Assembly (NCBI GenBank): GCA_964527215.1
Contig: CAZGNZ010000025.1
Coordinates: 1-60,246, forward strand
From: CAZGNZ01 sp964527215
GTDB taxonomy: Bacteria > Fidelibacterota > Marinisomatia > SCGC-AAA003-L08 > JACNLC01
Direction: 5' to 3'
DNA length: 60,246 nucleotides
A program made the position numbers and the translations under genes. This document shows positions 38,654 through 48,078 of this stretch, in pieces. The notes below the pieces were generated by a model. The model saw only the letters and a list, made by a program, of their open reading frames with translations, ran no database searches and had not been told where the DNA came from. The first letter of the stretch is position 1. Each line of letters opens with the position of its first letter.

Positions 38654-41600
38654 TCAGTATTCGATCTGGTTGTTGGCGTTAATTTTAAGATACCAGGCAT
38701 CGGTCCCGCCCATTCCGAGGGATCGGGTATGACCGCAGGCACAGAAGCCGCCGTCGGCAGTTTTTCGAATAGAGAGCAGTTCGTCATCCTCATAGCCGCC
38801 GTAGGTTTGGGACCAGAGCATCTGACCGCTGTTGTCCACCTGTATCACCCAGCCGTTTTTCAGGCTGCCGAGGCCGTATGACTCGGTATAACCGGCAGCA
38901 TAGAAATCACCGGCATCGCTGACAGCCACACCGTAACCCCTTTCATCGCGGCTGCCGCCGTAATGCTGGGTCCAGACTTCATTCCCGGCACCGTCAATCT
39001 TGATAAGCAGCAGATCGGTGTCTCCGTTCATCTCACTGTAGCCGCAGATCACATATCCGCCGTCTCCGGCATGTTCAATGGTATACCCAAAATCCGTATA
39101 ACCGCTGTCATACACATACCGCCAGATTTCTTCTCCGGATGAATCGGTGCGAATGACAATGATGTCGGTATGGGATGATAACTCTTCTTTCGTGTAGCCC
39201 AGCACAATGTACCCACCGTCAAAGGTCATTTTCAGGTCATGTGCCCAGTCAATGTCGGCTGTGCCGAAGGTTCTGGACCAGGCAATATTATCGTTCTGAT
39301 TCAACCGTGCAAGGTAGATATCGGACAGACCGCTGCCTGAAGAATAGGTCCCGCCGGCAAAAGTAAAGGTTCCGTCATCATTTTCGACGACGGCATTGCC
39401 CTTGTCGTATTCCAGTCCGCCGTATGCGCCTTCCCATTCCAGCTGTCCGGCAGAATTTGTCTTGAGCAGCCAGGCGTCAGACCCGTCGTGATTGTAGGAC
39501 TGACCGACGAAGATCATTCCGCCGTCTGTGGTCAGCGCACCGCCGAAAATATTGTTTTCAAAACTGTTGCCGAATGGAATAGTCCAGGCTTCAGCACCGT
39601 TGGCATACACTTTTGTCAGGAGACCGTCTTTGCCGCCGCCGCCGAATGACTCGGTTTCTCCCATAAATACAAAACCGTCATCCCAGGTGGATAATCCGTT
39701 GCGGAACAGGTCATTCCCGGCTCCGCCAATGACAGACACCGGATTGATGCCGTTGTAGAAGCGGCTGTCTGACCAGTCACCTGTGAGGCCGTTGGCATTT
39801 TCCGCGGCGACCCGCCAGAACCACCAGCCTTCGTCAAGGCCCGTCAGACTCAGCATCGTATCGGGGACAGTTGAATTGATCTCAATGATATCAAAATCAT
39901 CATCGCGGCTGAGTTCCACGTGATAGCTGACTGCATTTTCAGACGCGGTCCAATGGAACTCGGGACTGGCATCCGCAATTTCAGCGTCAAATTCAGGGGC
40001 CACTATTTCGGGAGCAAGCGGTCCGTCGATTTCAACCTGCCAGATTTCAGACCAGTCGCCGTGAACGCCCGGTTCATTGGTCCCTCGAATCTTCCAGTAA
40101 TGATTCCCCTGAGGCATTGCCACGGTATACTCCGCTGCAGAAATGGTTTCCTCCAGTTCAATATCCGTAAAGAACCGGTTTGCGGAAACCACCAGATCCC
40201 AGGAAACCGCAAAATCATCCGCCGGCTCCCAGGAAAAGGTCAGCTGACTGGTGGCGGTTTCAATCGAATTGTCTGCCGGTGTCAGCATGAGGGGTATTTC
40301 CGGTCCGTTGACAGTTACATCATACTGATCACTCAGCGCACCCCACATGTCGTATATGTTTCGGGCCGAGACGCGCCAGTAATACTGTCCCTTGCTGAGT
40401 TCCAGACTGAGTGCATTTTCGGTTGTGATTATGGTTTGGTCAATGGTGATGAAATTATAATCGGCTGTCAGTTCAAACTTGTAGTCCGTGGTAATATCGT
40501 CCGGTGTGGACCATGAAAAATCCACATCAACGCGGTCACGGATTACGGTATGGTTTGCCGGAAGGAGATCTTCAGGAGAATCCGGACCGGCAATACGGAA
40601 GCTGAACGGACTTGAATAGGGCCCCCAGAAGTCATATTCGTTCATTGCCTGAACTTTCCAGTAATAATTTTCCGCCGGCAGTACACCGGTCATGTATTCG
40701 AGATCCTGGGTGGTTGTTTCTTCCAGTGTATCGGAGAAAGAGATTTCAGACGAAACCATCAAATGATATTCGACAGCGTTGGGTGCGGCATCCCATGTCA
40801 GTGTGGGCGTATTGGTGTCGTTGATGGTTTCATTATCGCCGGGATAGGTCATGATGGGAAAAGGCGGACCGTCAATATTCAGTGTATCGGGGATACTCCA
40901 GGAGCTGAACACATCATGTTCGCTGCCCGACTTGACCTGCCAGTAATACTCTCCTTGATCCAGAGGCGTATTCAATGTCAGGTCCGTAGCAGTGCTGGTT
41001 TCCTCAACGCTGAAAACATCATTAAAAACATGTACTACAAACTGGGTGGCATATTCCACGTCGGAATACTGGAATTCCGGCTGATTCGTATCATAAATCA
41101 CACTGTTATTTTCAGGAATGATATGGGCAGGCACATTCGGTCCGGTGAGGTCAAAATATCCGGTATAGCTCCAATCGCCGCAGATATCGAACAGGTTGCA
41201 TTCACGAACATTCCAATAATAGTATCCGGTTGACAGGGTTGTCACCGTATAGACCGAAGTATCGGCATCGGTGCTGAAAACCACATCCGTCAAATCTTCA
41301 TCACTGCCGATCCGCAGCTGATAATAGGAGTCATCATAACCGCTCTGTGGGCTCCATTTCATCACAGCGCCATTGAAGGCCGGTGAGCTGACGTTCCAGT
41401 TCTGACCGGGGTACGGAGCCAAAATATTCGGTGCGACCGGTCCGTCGATGGAGAACTCATACACATCGCTGAAATCCCCGTAGAACCCAGCGCTGTTTTT
41501 ACCCCGTACGCGCCAGTAATAGGTATTCTGTTCAAAATCCGAATAGGAGACTGAGATCGCAGTCAGTTCCTCGGATATCAGTAGAACGCCGAATTCGGAC

Positions 41601-42688
41601 GATTCGGAAATCTGTATTTCGTAGACATCGGAATTCTCTGTGGCTTCCCATTCAAAATATACCGTCGTGGTTTGGTCTAACACAGTCTGATGGGCAGGCG
41701 CCTGAAGCTCGGTGACTTCAGGTCGGCCGACAATTTCAAATGTCTGCGACGGGGACCAATCGCTGTCTGTGCCGTTTTCATGCGCCATCACCCGCCAGTA
41801 GTACATGCCGTTGGCAGAGATGCCATAGGTGACCGTGGTATCAAACACCGTATCTGTAAAAATAACCGGGGTAAATGAAGGAGAGCTGGAAATTTCAAAA
41901 GTATAGTCCATCCCGTTGGGGACCACATAGCTGCCGTTTGAATTGGGGAAAACCCGCCAGACAAATTCAATTGACACATCATCGGAAATACTTACACCTT
42001 CTGCAGGAGCGCTCAGCGTAGGATAAACATCCGCATTATCGGATACAGTCACGGAATAGCTGTCCCAATTCGACACATTGCCGCTCAGGTCTGCTGCCTG
42101 AACCGAAATATTGTGGGGCTCGTCATCGGCCCAGTTCAGAATATTCCAGCCAAATGAAAAAGGCGGTTCTGCGGACTGCCCTATCAGGGTTTCATCAATG
42201 TAAAATGAAACAGATCCCACAGCATCGTTATCCTGTGCATCCACCTGTATTTCCGTAAAGGCCGTCAGCACCGCGTTTTCTGCCGGTGCCGTCAGAGCCA
42301 CGGACGGAATAATATTATCCGAAAAAACGGTAATGGAGACTGGCTCGGATTCACCGGCGTGACCATCCACGTCTTCCGCCAGTGCGGTCAGATCATGGCT
42401 GCCGCTGCCCAGTTCACTGAACGCACTCCCGAGGGAGGTCTCGAACGGGGGTGCAAACAGGGTGTCAATCACGTTGCCGTCAACGGAGAACACCACAAAA
42501 CTGATTTCCTTTTCGGAAACCACTTCAGCAGTGATGACAGTCGAGAGGCGAATCACCGCACCATCCTCCGGGGATGTAATGGAAATACCGGGCACGGATC
42601 CATCTGAATCATCTGATTCGCAGGCAGTCCAGACAAATACCTGAGCAAGGATGAGGAGACCGAGTAAAGAATTTCTCATCAAACTCAT
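38654..42688 (-). CDS. Giant lipoprotein with Ig/FN3-like repeats and a propeller-like C-terminus
   Basis: 1344 residues, ATG 42688 with AAAGGA about 7 nt upstream. Signal with Cys after VFVWTA, an imperfect lipobox. After an S/D-rich linker come two bacterial Ig-like modules (ISITSPEDGAVI, VALTAPAENAVL), then about eight related FN3-like modules (each with an LxPxxxxxI start, a central W or F and a YYWRVxAxN motif), to about 980. The last about 350 residues contain repeats of G-G-A-G-N-D / DGGYIVLGYT / GDGGYVICGYS type, as in beta-propeller SBBP-like repeats. No enzyme signature. It probably acts as a surface stalk or binding protein. A palindrome upstream may make it a regulated start point. 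Confidence 0.78.
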   Translation of the reverse strand: MSLMRNSLLGLLILAQVFVWTACESDDSDGSVPGISITSPEDGAVIRLSTVITAEVVSEKEISFVVFSVDGNVIDTLFAPPFETSLGSAFSELGSGSHDLTALAEDVDGHAGESEPVSITVFSDNIIPSVALTAPAENAVLTAFTEIQVDAQDNDAVGSVSFYIDETLIGQSAEPPFSFGWNILNWADDEPHNISVQAADLSGNVSNWDSYSVTVSDNADVYPTLSAPAEGVSISDDVSIEFVWRVFPNSNGSYVVPNGMDYTFEISSSPSFTPVIFTDTVFDTTVTYGISANGMYYWRVMAHENGTDSDWSPSQTFEIVGRPEVTELQAPAHQTVLDQTTTVYFEWEATENSDVYEIQISESSEFGVLLISEELTAISVSYSDFEQNTYYWRVRGKNSAGFYGDFSDVYEFSIDGPVAPNILAPYPGQNWNVSSPAFNGAVMKWSPQSGYDDSYYQLRIGSDEDLTDVVFSTDADTSVYTVTTLSTGYYYWNVRECNLFDICGDWSYTGYFDLTGPNVPAHIIPENNSVIYDTNQPEFQYSDVEYATQFVVHVFNDVFSVEETSTATDLTLNTPLDQGEYYWQVKSGSEHDVFSSWSIPDTLNIDGPPFPIMTYPGDNETINDTNTPTLTWDAAPNAVEYHLMVSSEISFSDTLEETTTQDLEYMTGVLPAENYYWKVQAMNEYDFWGPYSSPFSFRIAGPDSPEDLLPANHTVIRDRVDVDFSWSTPDDITTDYKFELTADYNFITIDQTIITTENALSLELSKGQYYWRVSARNIYDMWGALSDQYDVTVNGPEIPLMLTPADNSIETATSQLTFSWEPADDFAVSWDLVVSANRFFTDIELEETISAAEYTVAMPQGNHYWKIRGTNEPGVHGDWSEIWQVEIDGPLAPEIVAPEFDAEIADASPEFHWTASENAVSYHVELSRDDDFDIIEINSTVPDTMLSLTGLDEGWWFWRVAAENANGLTGDWSDSRFYNGINPVSVIGGAGNDLFRNGLSTWDDGFVFMGETESFGGGGKDGLLTKVYANGAEAWTIPFGNSFENNIFGGALTTDGGMIFVGQSYNHDGSDAWLLKTNSAGQLEWEGAYGGLEYDKGNAVVENDDGTFTFAGGTYSSGSGLSDIYLARLNQNDNIAWSRTFGTADIDWAHDLKMTFDGGYIVLGYTKEELSSHTDIIVIRTDSSGEEIWRYVYDSGYTDFGYTIEHAGDGGYVICGYSEMNGDTDLLLIKIDGAGNEVWTQHYGGSRDERGYGVAVSDAGDFYAAGYTESYGLGSLKNGWVIQVDNSGQMLWSQTYGGYEDDELLSIRKTADGGFCACGHTRSLGMGGTDAWYLKINANNQIEY

Positions 42689-42758
42689 CTGTTAGTCCTT
42701 TGTGTTTTTAATGATAGAATTAAATGAGGAGAAAACGACCATATTTTATTGTTTTAAT

Positions 42759-42784
42759 TTAGTAACTCTATTTTGAGTTACCAA
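42759..42784. promoter_or_regulatory. Operator-like inverted repeat between glucokinase and Ig-lipoprotein genes
   Basis: GTAACTC (42762-42768) and GAGTTAC (42775-42781) form a perfect 7-bp inverted repeat with 6-bp spacer, extended by TT/AA at the flanks. It overlaps the glucokinase stop and lies about 75 nt before the next gene. No U-tract follows on the minus strand, so it is not an obvious terminator. The half-site TTAGTAACTC also appears upstream of trmB (48972-48981). Candidate regulator site. Confidence 0.35.
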
Positions 42785-43694
42785 TCCTTTTTTTTGCCAA
42801 CATGGCCGCGCCGGACATGGAGGAAAACTCCTTCCCGGTGCTTTCAATGATGTGAATGCCGTAATAGCTGAAGGCTGGTGCAAACTGCTCCAGTTTTGCG
42901 CACATGCTTTTCTCAAAAAACCGGAAGGCATTGGAAATACCGCCGCCGATGGTGATGATATCCGGATCGAGCATATTAACTGCATGTGACAGAAACAGGC
43001 CTACCCGTTCACCGTAGGTTCGCCAGATATCCAGAGCTGCCGAATTTCCTTTTTCAGCCAGACGGCTGATTTCGGCAGGGGAATGGGAACTGCCGAGCTG
43101 TTCCATGGCCAATTTTTTCAGCGAACGAATTGAGATGCCTTCTTCCCAGCGTCCCCATGCAACCGGGGATATGCCGTATTCGGCTCCCATGCCGTGAGCG
43201 CCCGTAAACAATTCACCGTTCAGCACAAGTCCGAATCCGGTGCCGGATCCCAATGTGATTCCAATCAGTACTCGAGGATTTCGGTCCTGCAGGGCTACCC
43301 ACTCTCCCATGGCAAACAGATTGGCGTCATTTTCAATCACTACCGGCATCCCAAGCGCTTCGGATAGTTTTTCAGCAATGGGAAACTGCCGGAACAGAAC
43401 CAGATTCGGCGTATCCAGAATCAGTCCCTTTTCCGCATCAAGAGGTCCCGGACAGGATGCACCGACCCCCAGGATGCGATCTGTTTTCACCTCGAAATCA
43501 AGCAATAGCTGTCTGATCTGCTCCGCGATGGCGTTTATGAGCTCATCAGCCTGGGAAAACCGTGAAATCTCCATTTTTGGTGATGTACTGATGCGGTTCA
43601 TTGCGTCATCATAGAGGGAACTCGAAAAGGTGGTTCCGCCGATATCAAATCCCATCGTCAGTTTTTGATCTGTCCGTATGTGAGTCATTTTCAT
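42768..43694 (-). CDS. ROK-family glucokinase lacking the usual zinc motif
   Basis: 308 residues. The N-terminus has the phosphate-binding loop GFDIGGTTFSSSLYD (about 15-29); the middle has GASCPGPLD and IENDANLFAMGEW (sugar-binding and catalytic Asp region), followed by IGITLGSGTGFGLVLNGELF. These are ROK/glucokinase hallmarks, and phosphorylation of cytoplasmic glucose to glucose-6-phosphate is the likely role. Unlike most ROK proteins, the region after GAEYG reads ISPVAWGRWEEGIS with no CxCGxxGC cysteines and no preceding GH histidine, so the structural zinc is absent. It lies 11 bp after the GH13 gene in the trmB operon. Confidence 0.85.
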   Translation of the reverse strand: MKMTHIRTDQKLTMGFDIGGTTFSSSLYDDAMNRISTSPKMEISRFSQADELINAIAEQIRQLLLDFEVKTDRILGVGASCPGPLDAEKGLILDTPNLVLFRQFPIAEKLSEALGMPVVIENDANLFAMGEWVALQDRNPRVLIGITLGSGTGFGLVLNGELFTGAHGMGAEYGISPVAWGRWEEGISIRSLKKLAMEQLGSSHSPAEISRLAEKGNSAALDIWRTYGERVGLFLSHAVNMLDPDIITIGGGISNAFRFFEKSMCAKLEQFAPAFSYYGIHIIESTGKEFSSMSGAAMLAKKRIGNSK

Positions 43695-43705
43695 TTTCCG
43701 ATTGC

Positions 43706-46072
43706 TTATCTCGTAAGCTTGAATATGTTTGTCTGGTAGGGCGAAAGGCGCAGAGTCAGGACATCACTTCTTCCTTTAACATATGTATCCCACAGCAGGG
43801 CTTCGGCTCTGCGGAATTTCCAGAACGGATCAACAGGGATATCCACCGTTCTGAACTGCGGGGAGTTGTGGAATACAACAAGCAGCTGTTCATCAAAATA
43901 CTGCTTCAGCCAGACCGTTGTTGTCGGATCCTCATACAGGATGATCAGGTCTCCGAGGGCAAGGGCGGGATATTCGTTCCGCAGTTTGACCAGATTGGAC
44001 ATTCGGTTTCTGAAATCCAATTCCGTTTTGGACAGGTTTTCATCGAAGCGCATCATTCGGCGGTTGTCGGGATCGTTGACGCCAACCTGTCCGATTTCTT
44101 CCCCGTAGTAGATAACGGGTACGCCCGGCAGTGATATATTCATTGCCGTAAACATAAACAGCTTCATATAGCTTGACGGATTTTCAACGCCTGCGGGCGG
44201 ATCGGTAAAGGCCCGTTCCACGCCGTTTTCATCGAAGGCAATCCGGCCGTCGGCAAATCCCATGAAGCGCACCTGGTCGTGACTGCTGGTAATGGTGCCC
44301 ATCAGGTTGACTGGCTGAAAAAATTCCAGATTCTGACGGATGATGCGGTTCAGGTTTATGAATTGAACATTGTCGCCGGCAAAGTGGGTTCGGGCGGGAA
44401 AATAAATGGAAAAATTGAACTGGCTGTCCAGTTCTCCCGGATTAACAAAAGAACCGATCAGCTGATTACTGCCGAAAGACTCGCCAATCTGGTAAAAATC
44501 CCGGTCGGGGAAGCTGCGCCGAAGTTCGCGGTTCAGCTGTTTCCAGAATGCGTGGGGAACATGTTTGGTGGCATCCTGACGAAATCCGTCCAGCCGGTAT
44601 TCTTCCATCCAGTACACGGCATCAGCCACCACGGCATCCACTGCTTCCTGTGAGGCGTAGTCAAAAGACGGAAGGAATGTATCAAACCAGGTGGTCAGCA
44701 TGGTTTCGCCGTTGAACAGCCGAAGATTACTGCTTCCGTCCGGCAGATCAAGTTCTCCAAACCATTCCCGGTGTTTTCGGAAATAGGGATGTTCTTCATG
44801 AACATGGTTGCTGACAAAATCCAGCAGGACTTTTAATTCTTTTTCATGCGCGCTTTGCACCAGCTTTCGAAAGCCTTTTGCATCTCCGAATCGCTTGTCT
44901 ATCTTTCTGGGATCGGAGGGCCAGTACCCGTGATATCCGGTAAATTTCCGCTGAGGCGGAATATACTCCCGCCAGGCATCGTCCGGACTGTCAGCAATGG
45001 GGGTAATCCACAGGGTATTGACACCAAGGTTCTGGAAATACCCTTCTTCAACAGCTTCCCGAATGCCCGTAAGGTCTCCGCCCATGAAGTTGGTCAGGGG
45101 ATGCAGTTCATCATCCCTTACCGGTTTATTGTTTCTGTGATTACCGTCCCGAAAGCGGTCCACCATTATATTGTATATAACGGCGAAGTGCCAGTTGTCA
45201 CTGCCGGTTTGCGGGTGAATGGGCCGGGCGTCTTCCAGGATGGTATGATTTTCCCGACAGATCTGTCCGCCGGTGTTCACACTGCCGATTCTGAGAAGGC
45301 CGCTTGCCTGAGCGTTCACGGAAACACTGAGCCGATTCCCGTCCAGCACCCAGTCTTCGGATGGCAGCGGCCGGTTGTCCAGCATCACCCAGGTTTGCTT
45401 GGAATCCAGCACATCCGACTCGTGATTCGGCAGATAGTCAAATATCAGCCGGGTACGGTCGTCCAGGATTTCCGCGGTTTGTTTCACAAAAAACCCCGGA
45501 TCAGCCTGTTCGGGATCACCCACCGTTAAAATGGAATTGAATCCACCCAATCCGTTGGGCAGCGAATCAGGATTTGCAGGGTCCAGGATTTCGGCACCAT
45601 CCGCCACGAACTTGTATTCATAGGTCCCGGGCTGCATAAAAAGGTCAAACTGCCATTCCCGGTCATCAATCAGTCTGCAGGGCATGCCGGTTCGGCTCCA
45701 GCTGTTGAAGTTTCCCATGACAAATACCTCAGAAACTCCCGGTTTTGCAGGGAATTTAAACTGAATCAAATCGGTGGGCTGTACTTTCACCATCAGAATA
45801 TGGGGGTCTCCGTTCACCGACCACTCGACCGGATAAAATCCAACGGCGTTATCGGGAACCCGAAGATAGAGCGTGTCTCCGACCAAATCCAAATCCAGGA
45901 TTTCATGATTCTTAAACTCGAATCCGTTATCAGGATCAATGCCGTAGTTGGACAGATCGATTCCGGTCCGTGCTCCCCGCTCGGCCACAGCGGTCGGAAG
46001 TGTAAACAACCCGGCTGCAGACAGCTGAGCACAGAGGCATAGACCTGCCGTAAGTATGCTGATTCGCTTCAT
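43706..46072 (-). CDS. Exported GH13 alpha-amylase-family enzyme with CBM48-like domain
   Basis: 788 residues from ATG 46072, which overlaps the stop of the upstream gene by 4 bp (ATGA); the in-frame extension to 46180 lacks support. Signal peptide (ISILTAGLCLCAQLSAA). An early beta domain is followed by a CBM48/E-set module (FKFPAKPGVSEVFVMGNFNSW...YEYKFVADG, about 130-200) and a third domain before the barrel. GH13 catalytic residues: LDGFRQDATKH (Asp near 496), YQIGESFGS (Glu near 526), TSSHDQVRF (Asp near 598). It resembles cyclomaltodextrinase-like GH13 enzymes with multi-domain N-termini. Probably periplasmic; exact specificity cannot be assigned from sequence alone. Confidence 0.87.
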   Translation of the reverse strand: MKRISILTAGLCLCAQLSAAGLFTLPTAVAERGARTGIDLSNYGIDPDNGFEFKNHEILDLDLVGDTLYLRVPDNAVGFYPVEWSVNGDPHILMVKVQPTDLIQFKFPAKPGVSEVFVMGNFNSWSRTGMPCRLIDDREWQFDLFMQPGTYEYKFVADGAEILDPANPDSLPNGLGGFNSILTVGDPEQADPGFFVKQTAEILDDRTRLIFDYLPNHESDVLDSKQTWVMLDNRPLPSEDWVLDGNRLSVSVNAQASGLLRIGSVNTGGQICRENHTILEDARPIHPQTGSDNWHFAVIYNIMVDRFRDGNHRNNKPVRDDELHPLTNFMGGDLTGIREAVEEGYFQNLGVNTLWITPIADSPDDAWREYIPPQRKFTGYHGYWPSDPRKIDKRFGDAKGFRKLVQSAHEKELKVLLDFVSNHVHEEHPYFRKHREWFGELDLPDGSSNLRLFNGETMLTTWFDTFLPSFDYASQEAVDAVVADAVYWMEEYRLDGFRQDATKHVPHAFWKQLNRELRRSFPDRDFYQIGESFGSNQLIGSFVNPGELDSQFNFSIYFPARTHFAGDNVQFINLNRIIRQNLEFFQPVNLMGTITSSHDQVRFMGFADGRIAFDENGVERAFTDPPAGVENPSSYMKLFMFTAMNISLPGVPVIYYGEEIGQVGVNDPDNRRMMRFDENLSKTELDFRNRMSNLVKLRNEYPALALGDLIILYEDPTTTVWLKQYFDEQLLVVFHNSPQFRTVDIPVDPFWKFRRAEALLWDTYVKGRSDVLTLRLSPYQTNIFKLTR

Positions 46073-48078
46073 TTGCTTTTCCTCAGAATTTTGCCCGATG
46101 TCGGACCAACCACGACCAATTCCCGGCGCACCTTCCGCAGACGTGTTTTCACTTCGTGCTGATCCGCCAGAATTTCCCACGGTCCTTCAGGAATGGTAAA
46201 GGTGGCTGACTGCTTCGAATCTCCGTTCAGGAGCACCAGCAGTTCGGTATTCTCATCTGCCAGCCGAAAGCCGATACCAAATTCTGCATCCGATTCCAGA
46301 AATTCGACATCCTCCGGATGCGTATTTCTGAAGGCGGGATATTTATGCCTCAGTGTGATCAGTCCCCGATAGTAGCCGACCAGTTTCTCATTGAGGGTTT
46401 TATGGTTCCAGTTCAGCCAGTTGGTTTCATTGTCTTTGGCATAGCTGTTGTGGTCAATCCGTCCGATATTTTCGTCCGGGACATCAGCGGGCGCGGTAAT
46501 TTTGGATCTTCCCCACTCCTGTCCTTCAGCGATCATGACGGGTCCCTGGGAGGTCAGCAGTGCCATTGCCGCCAGTTTATGGATGGCAAGTTCCCGCGGA
46601 TTCAAAACAGCGTGGCGGTCGAGGTCGCCAATGACATCTTGTTCACCCACCTTGCCGATGGCAAGGCGGATAAAATCGCCCAGAGTATGATTGTCATGTG
46701 CTTCCAGATAATTCAGGGAATGCGCCACATCGATATACTGTCCTCCGAATTCCCGGTGAGAACCCAGGAAAAAGCGCTTGACGGATTCCCGGTCTAGATC
46801 CCCCTGCCAGTTTCCGAAAATAAATCCGGTATTGGTGAGGGCATTTTCACCTTTGATGCCATTGCGGAACTGGTCATTCCAGGAAGACCAGTTACGGTCG
46901 GAGAAACCATTTGGATCATATCCCCCGCCCCAGGGCTCACAGGTGAGGAAAACATTCGGATTGATTTTCCGGGCTTCCATGCGGACTGCTTCCATGGTTT
47001 CGGGATCGATAAGCAGGCCCAGATCAAACCGGAAGCCGTCGATGTGGTATTCCTCCATCCAGTAGCGGATGCTTTCCACGATGAGCCGCCGCATATGCGG
47101 GTGTTCTGTTTTCAAGTCGTTGCCGCAGCCGCTTGCGGATGTATAGCTGCCGGAGCTGTCCCGCCGGAAGTACTCGGTATTGCTGATTTGTTTGAGCGGA
47201 TTGTACCCGTACTGTGACACATGATTGTACACCACATCCAGAATCACTGCAATGCCGTGTTCGTGGAGTGTTTTTACCATCTGTTTGAACTCTTCCACCT
47301 GGCGGCCGTCAGCTCCCATCCAGGCATCCTTTTCCGTTCTGCCGTCGGAAGCATACTGGGACTCCGGGGCAAAAAAGAAGGTCGTCATGTATCCCCAGTG
47401 ATTCGCTTCATAGGGATTCCACGTATTGTAAACCGGCAGCGAGTTATCCTTGTAAGGGATTTCAACATTTGCAAATTCAAATGAAGGCAGCAGTTCAACG
47501 GCATTATATCCCATATCGATGAGGTGCCGAATACCGCCTTCCTGGTCCGTTTCCGTAAACCGGTTGTATGCTCCGGTGCCTGCTGCACCGGATGAAGGAT
47601 GGTGGGACATGTCCTTGATATGGGCTTCATAGATTATCAGGTCGCGGGGTTCATAAGTCATCCATGTATCGTCTTCCCAGTCAAATTCAGACCGGTATAT
47701 CAATGTTTTGTGGATGGGGTTATACCGGTTCTGAGTGGCAACTGCCAGAGAGTATGGATCGGCCACAATGGTTTCCGGTGGAAATTCCTGTGTGCCCGGG
47801 TCCGAATTATACACCCGATAGCCATAATACTGCCCCGACAGATCGCCGGGGACTGCCAGGGTGAAGACCTGTGGTTCCAGCTCATCCATGGTCATTGCCC
47901 TGCCGTCGGATGCGGTATAGTCTTCAAAGAGTATCAGTTCAACTTTCTCTGCACCCGGGGCAGAGAGTCTAAAATGGGTGTGGCTTTCTGAAAAGCTGCA
48001 CCCGCCGGACATAGCGGCTTCATTGGCTGTCAATAATGTCATAAGGAGTCCCAGTAATCCAAATTTCAGTGATTTCAT
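46069..48078 (-). CDS. Exported pullulanase/debranching-type GH13 enzyme
   Basis: 669 residues. Signal peptide (FGLLGLLMTLLTANEAA). The N-terminal domain is CBM48-like (HFRLSAPGAEKVELILFED). The barrel begins with DLIIYEAHIKDMS and contains a motif like the pullulanase/isoamylase region (EANHWGYMTTFFFAPES), where the canonical YNWGY is replaced by ANHWGY. Catalytic residues: DGFRFDLGLL (Asp near 351), FLTCEPWGGG (Glu near 378), YLEAHDNHT (Asp near 459). Its ATG overlaps the trmB stop by 4 bp and its stop overlaps the next GH13 start by 4 bp. Likely cleaves alpha-1,6 branches of imported starch fragments. Confidence 0.87.
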   Translation of the reverse strand: MKSLKFGLLGLLMTLLTANEAAMSGGCSFSESHTHFRLSAPGAEKVELILFEDYTASDGRAMTMDELEPQVFTLAVPGDLSGQYYGYRVYNSDPGTQEFPPETIVADPYSLAVATQNRYNPIHKTLIYRSEFDWEDDTWMTYEPRDLIIYEAHIKDMSHHPSSGAAGTGAYNRFTETDQEGGIRHLIDMGYNAVELLPSFEFANVEIPYKDNSLPVYNTWNPYEANHWGYMTTFFFAPESQYASDGRTEKDAWMGADGRQVEEFKQMVKTLHEHGIAVILDVVYNHVSQYGYNPLKQISNTEYFRRDSSGSYTSASGCGNDLKTEHPHMRRLIVESIRYWMEEYHIDGFRFDLGLLIDPETMEAVRMEARKINPNVFLTCEPWGGGYDPNGFSDRNWSSWNDQFRNGIKGENALTNTGFIFGNWQGDLDRESVKRFFLGSHREFGGQYIDVAHSLNYLEAHDNHTLGDFIRLAIGKVGEQDVIGDLDRHAVLNPRELAIHKLAAMALLTSQGPVMIAEGQEWGRSKITAPADVPDENIGRIDHNSYAKDNETNWLNWNHKTLNEKLVGYYRGLITLRHKYPAFRNTHPEDVEFLESDAEFGIGFRLADENTELLVLLNGDSKQSATFTIPEGPWEILADQHEVKTRLRKVRRELVVVGPTSGKILRKSK

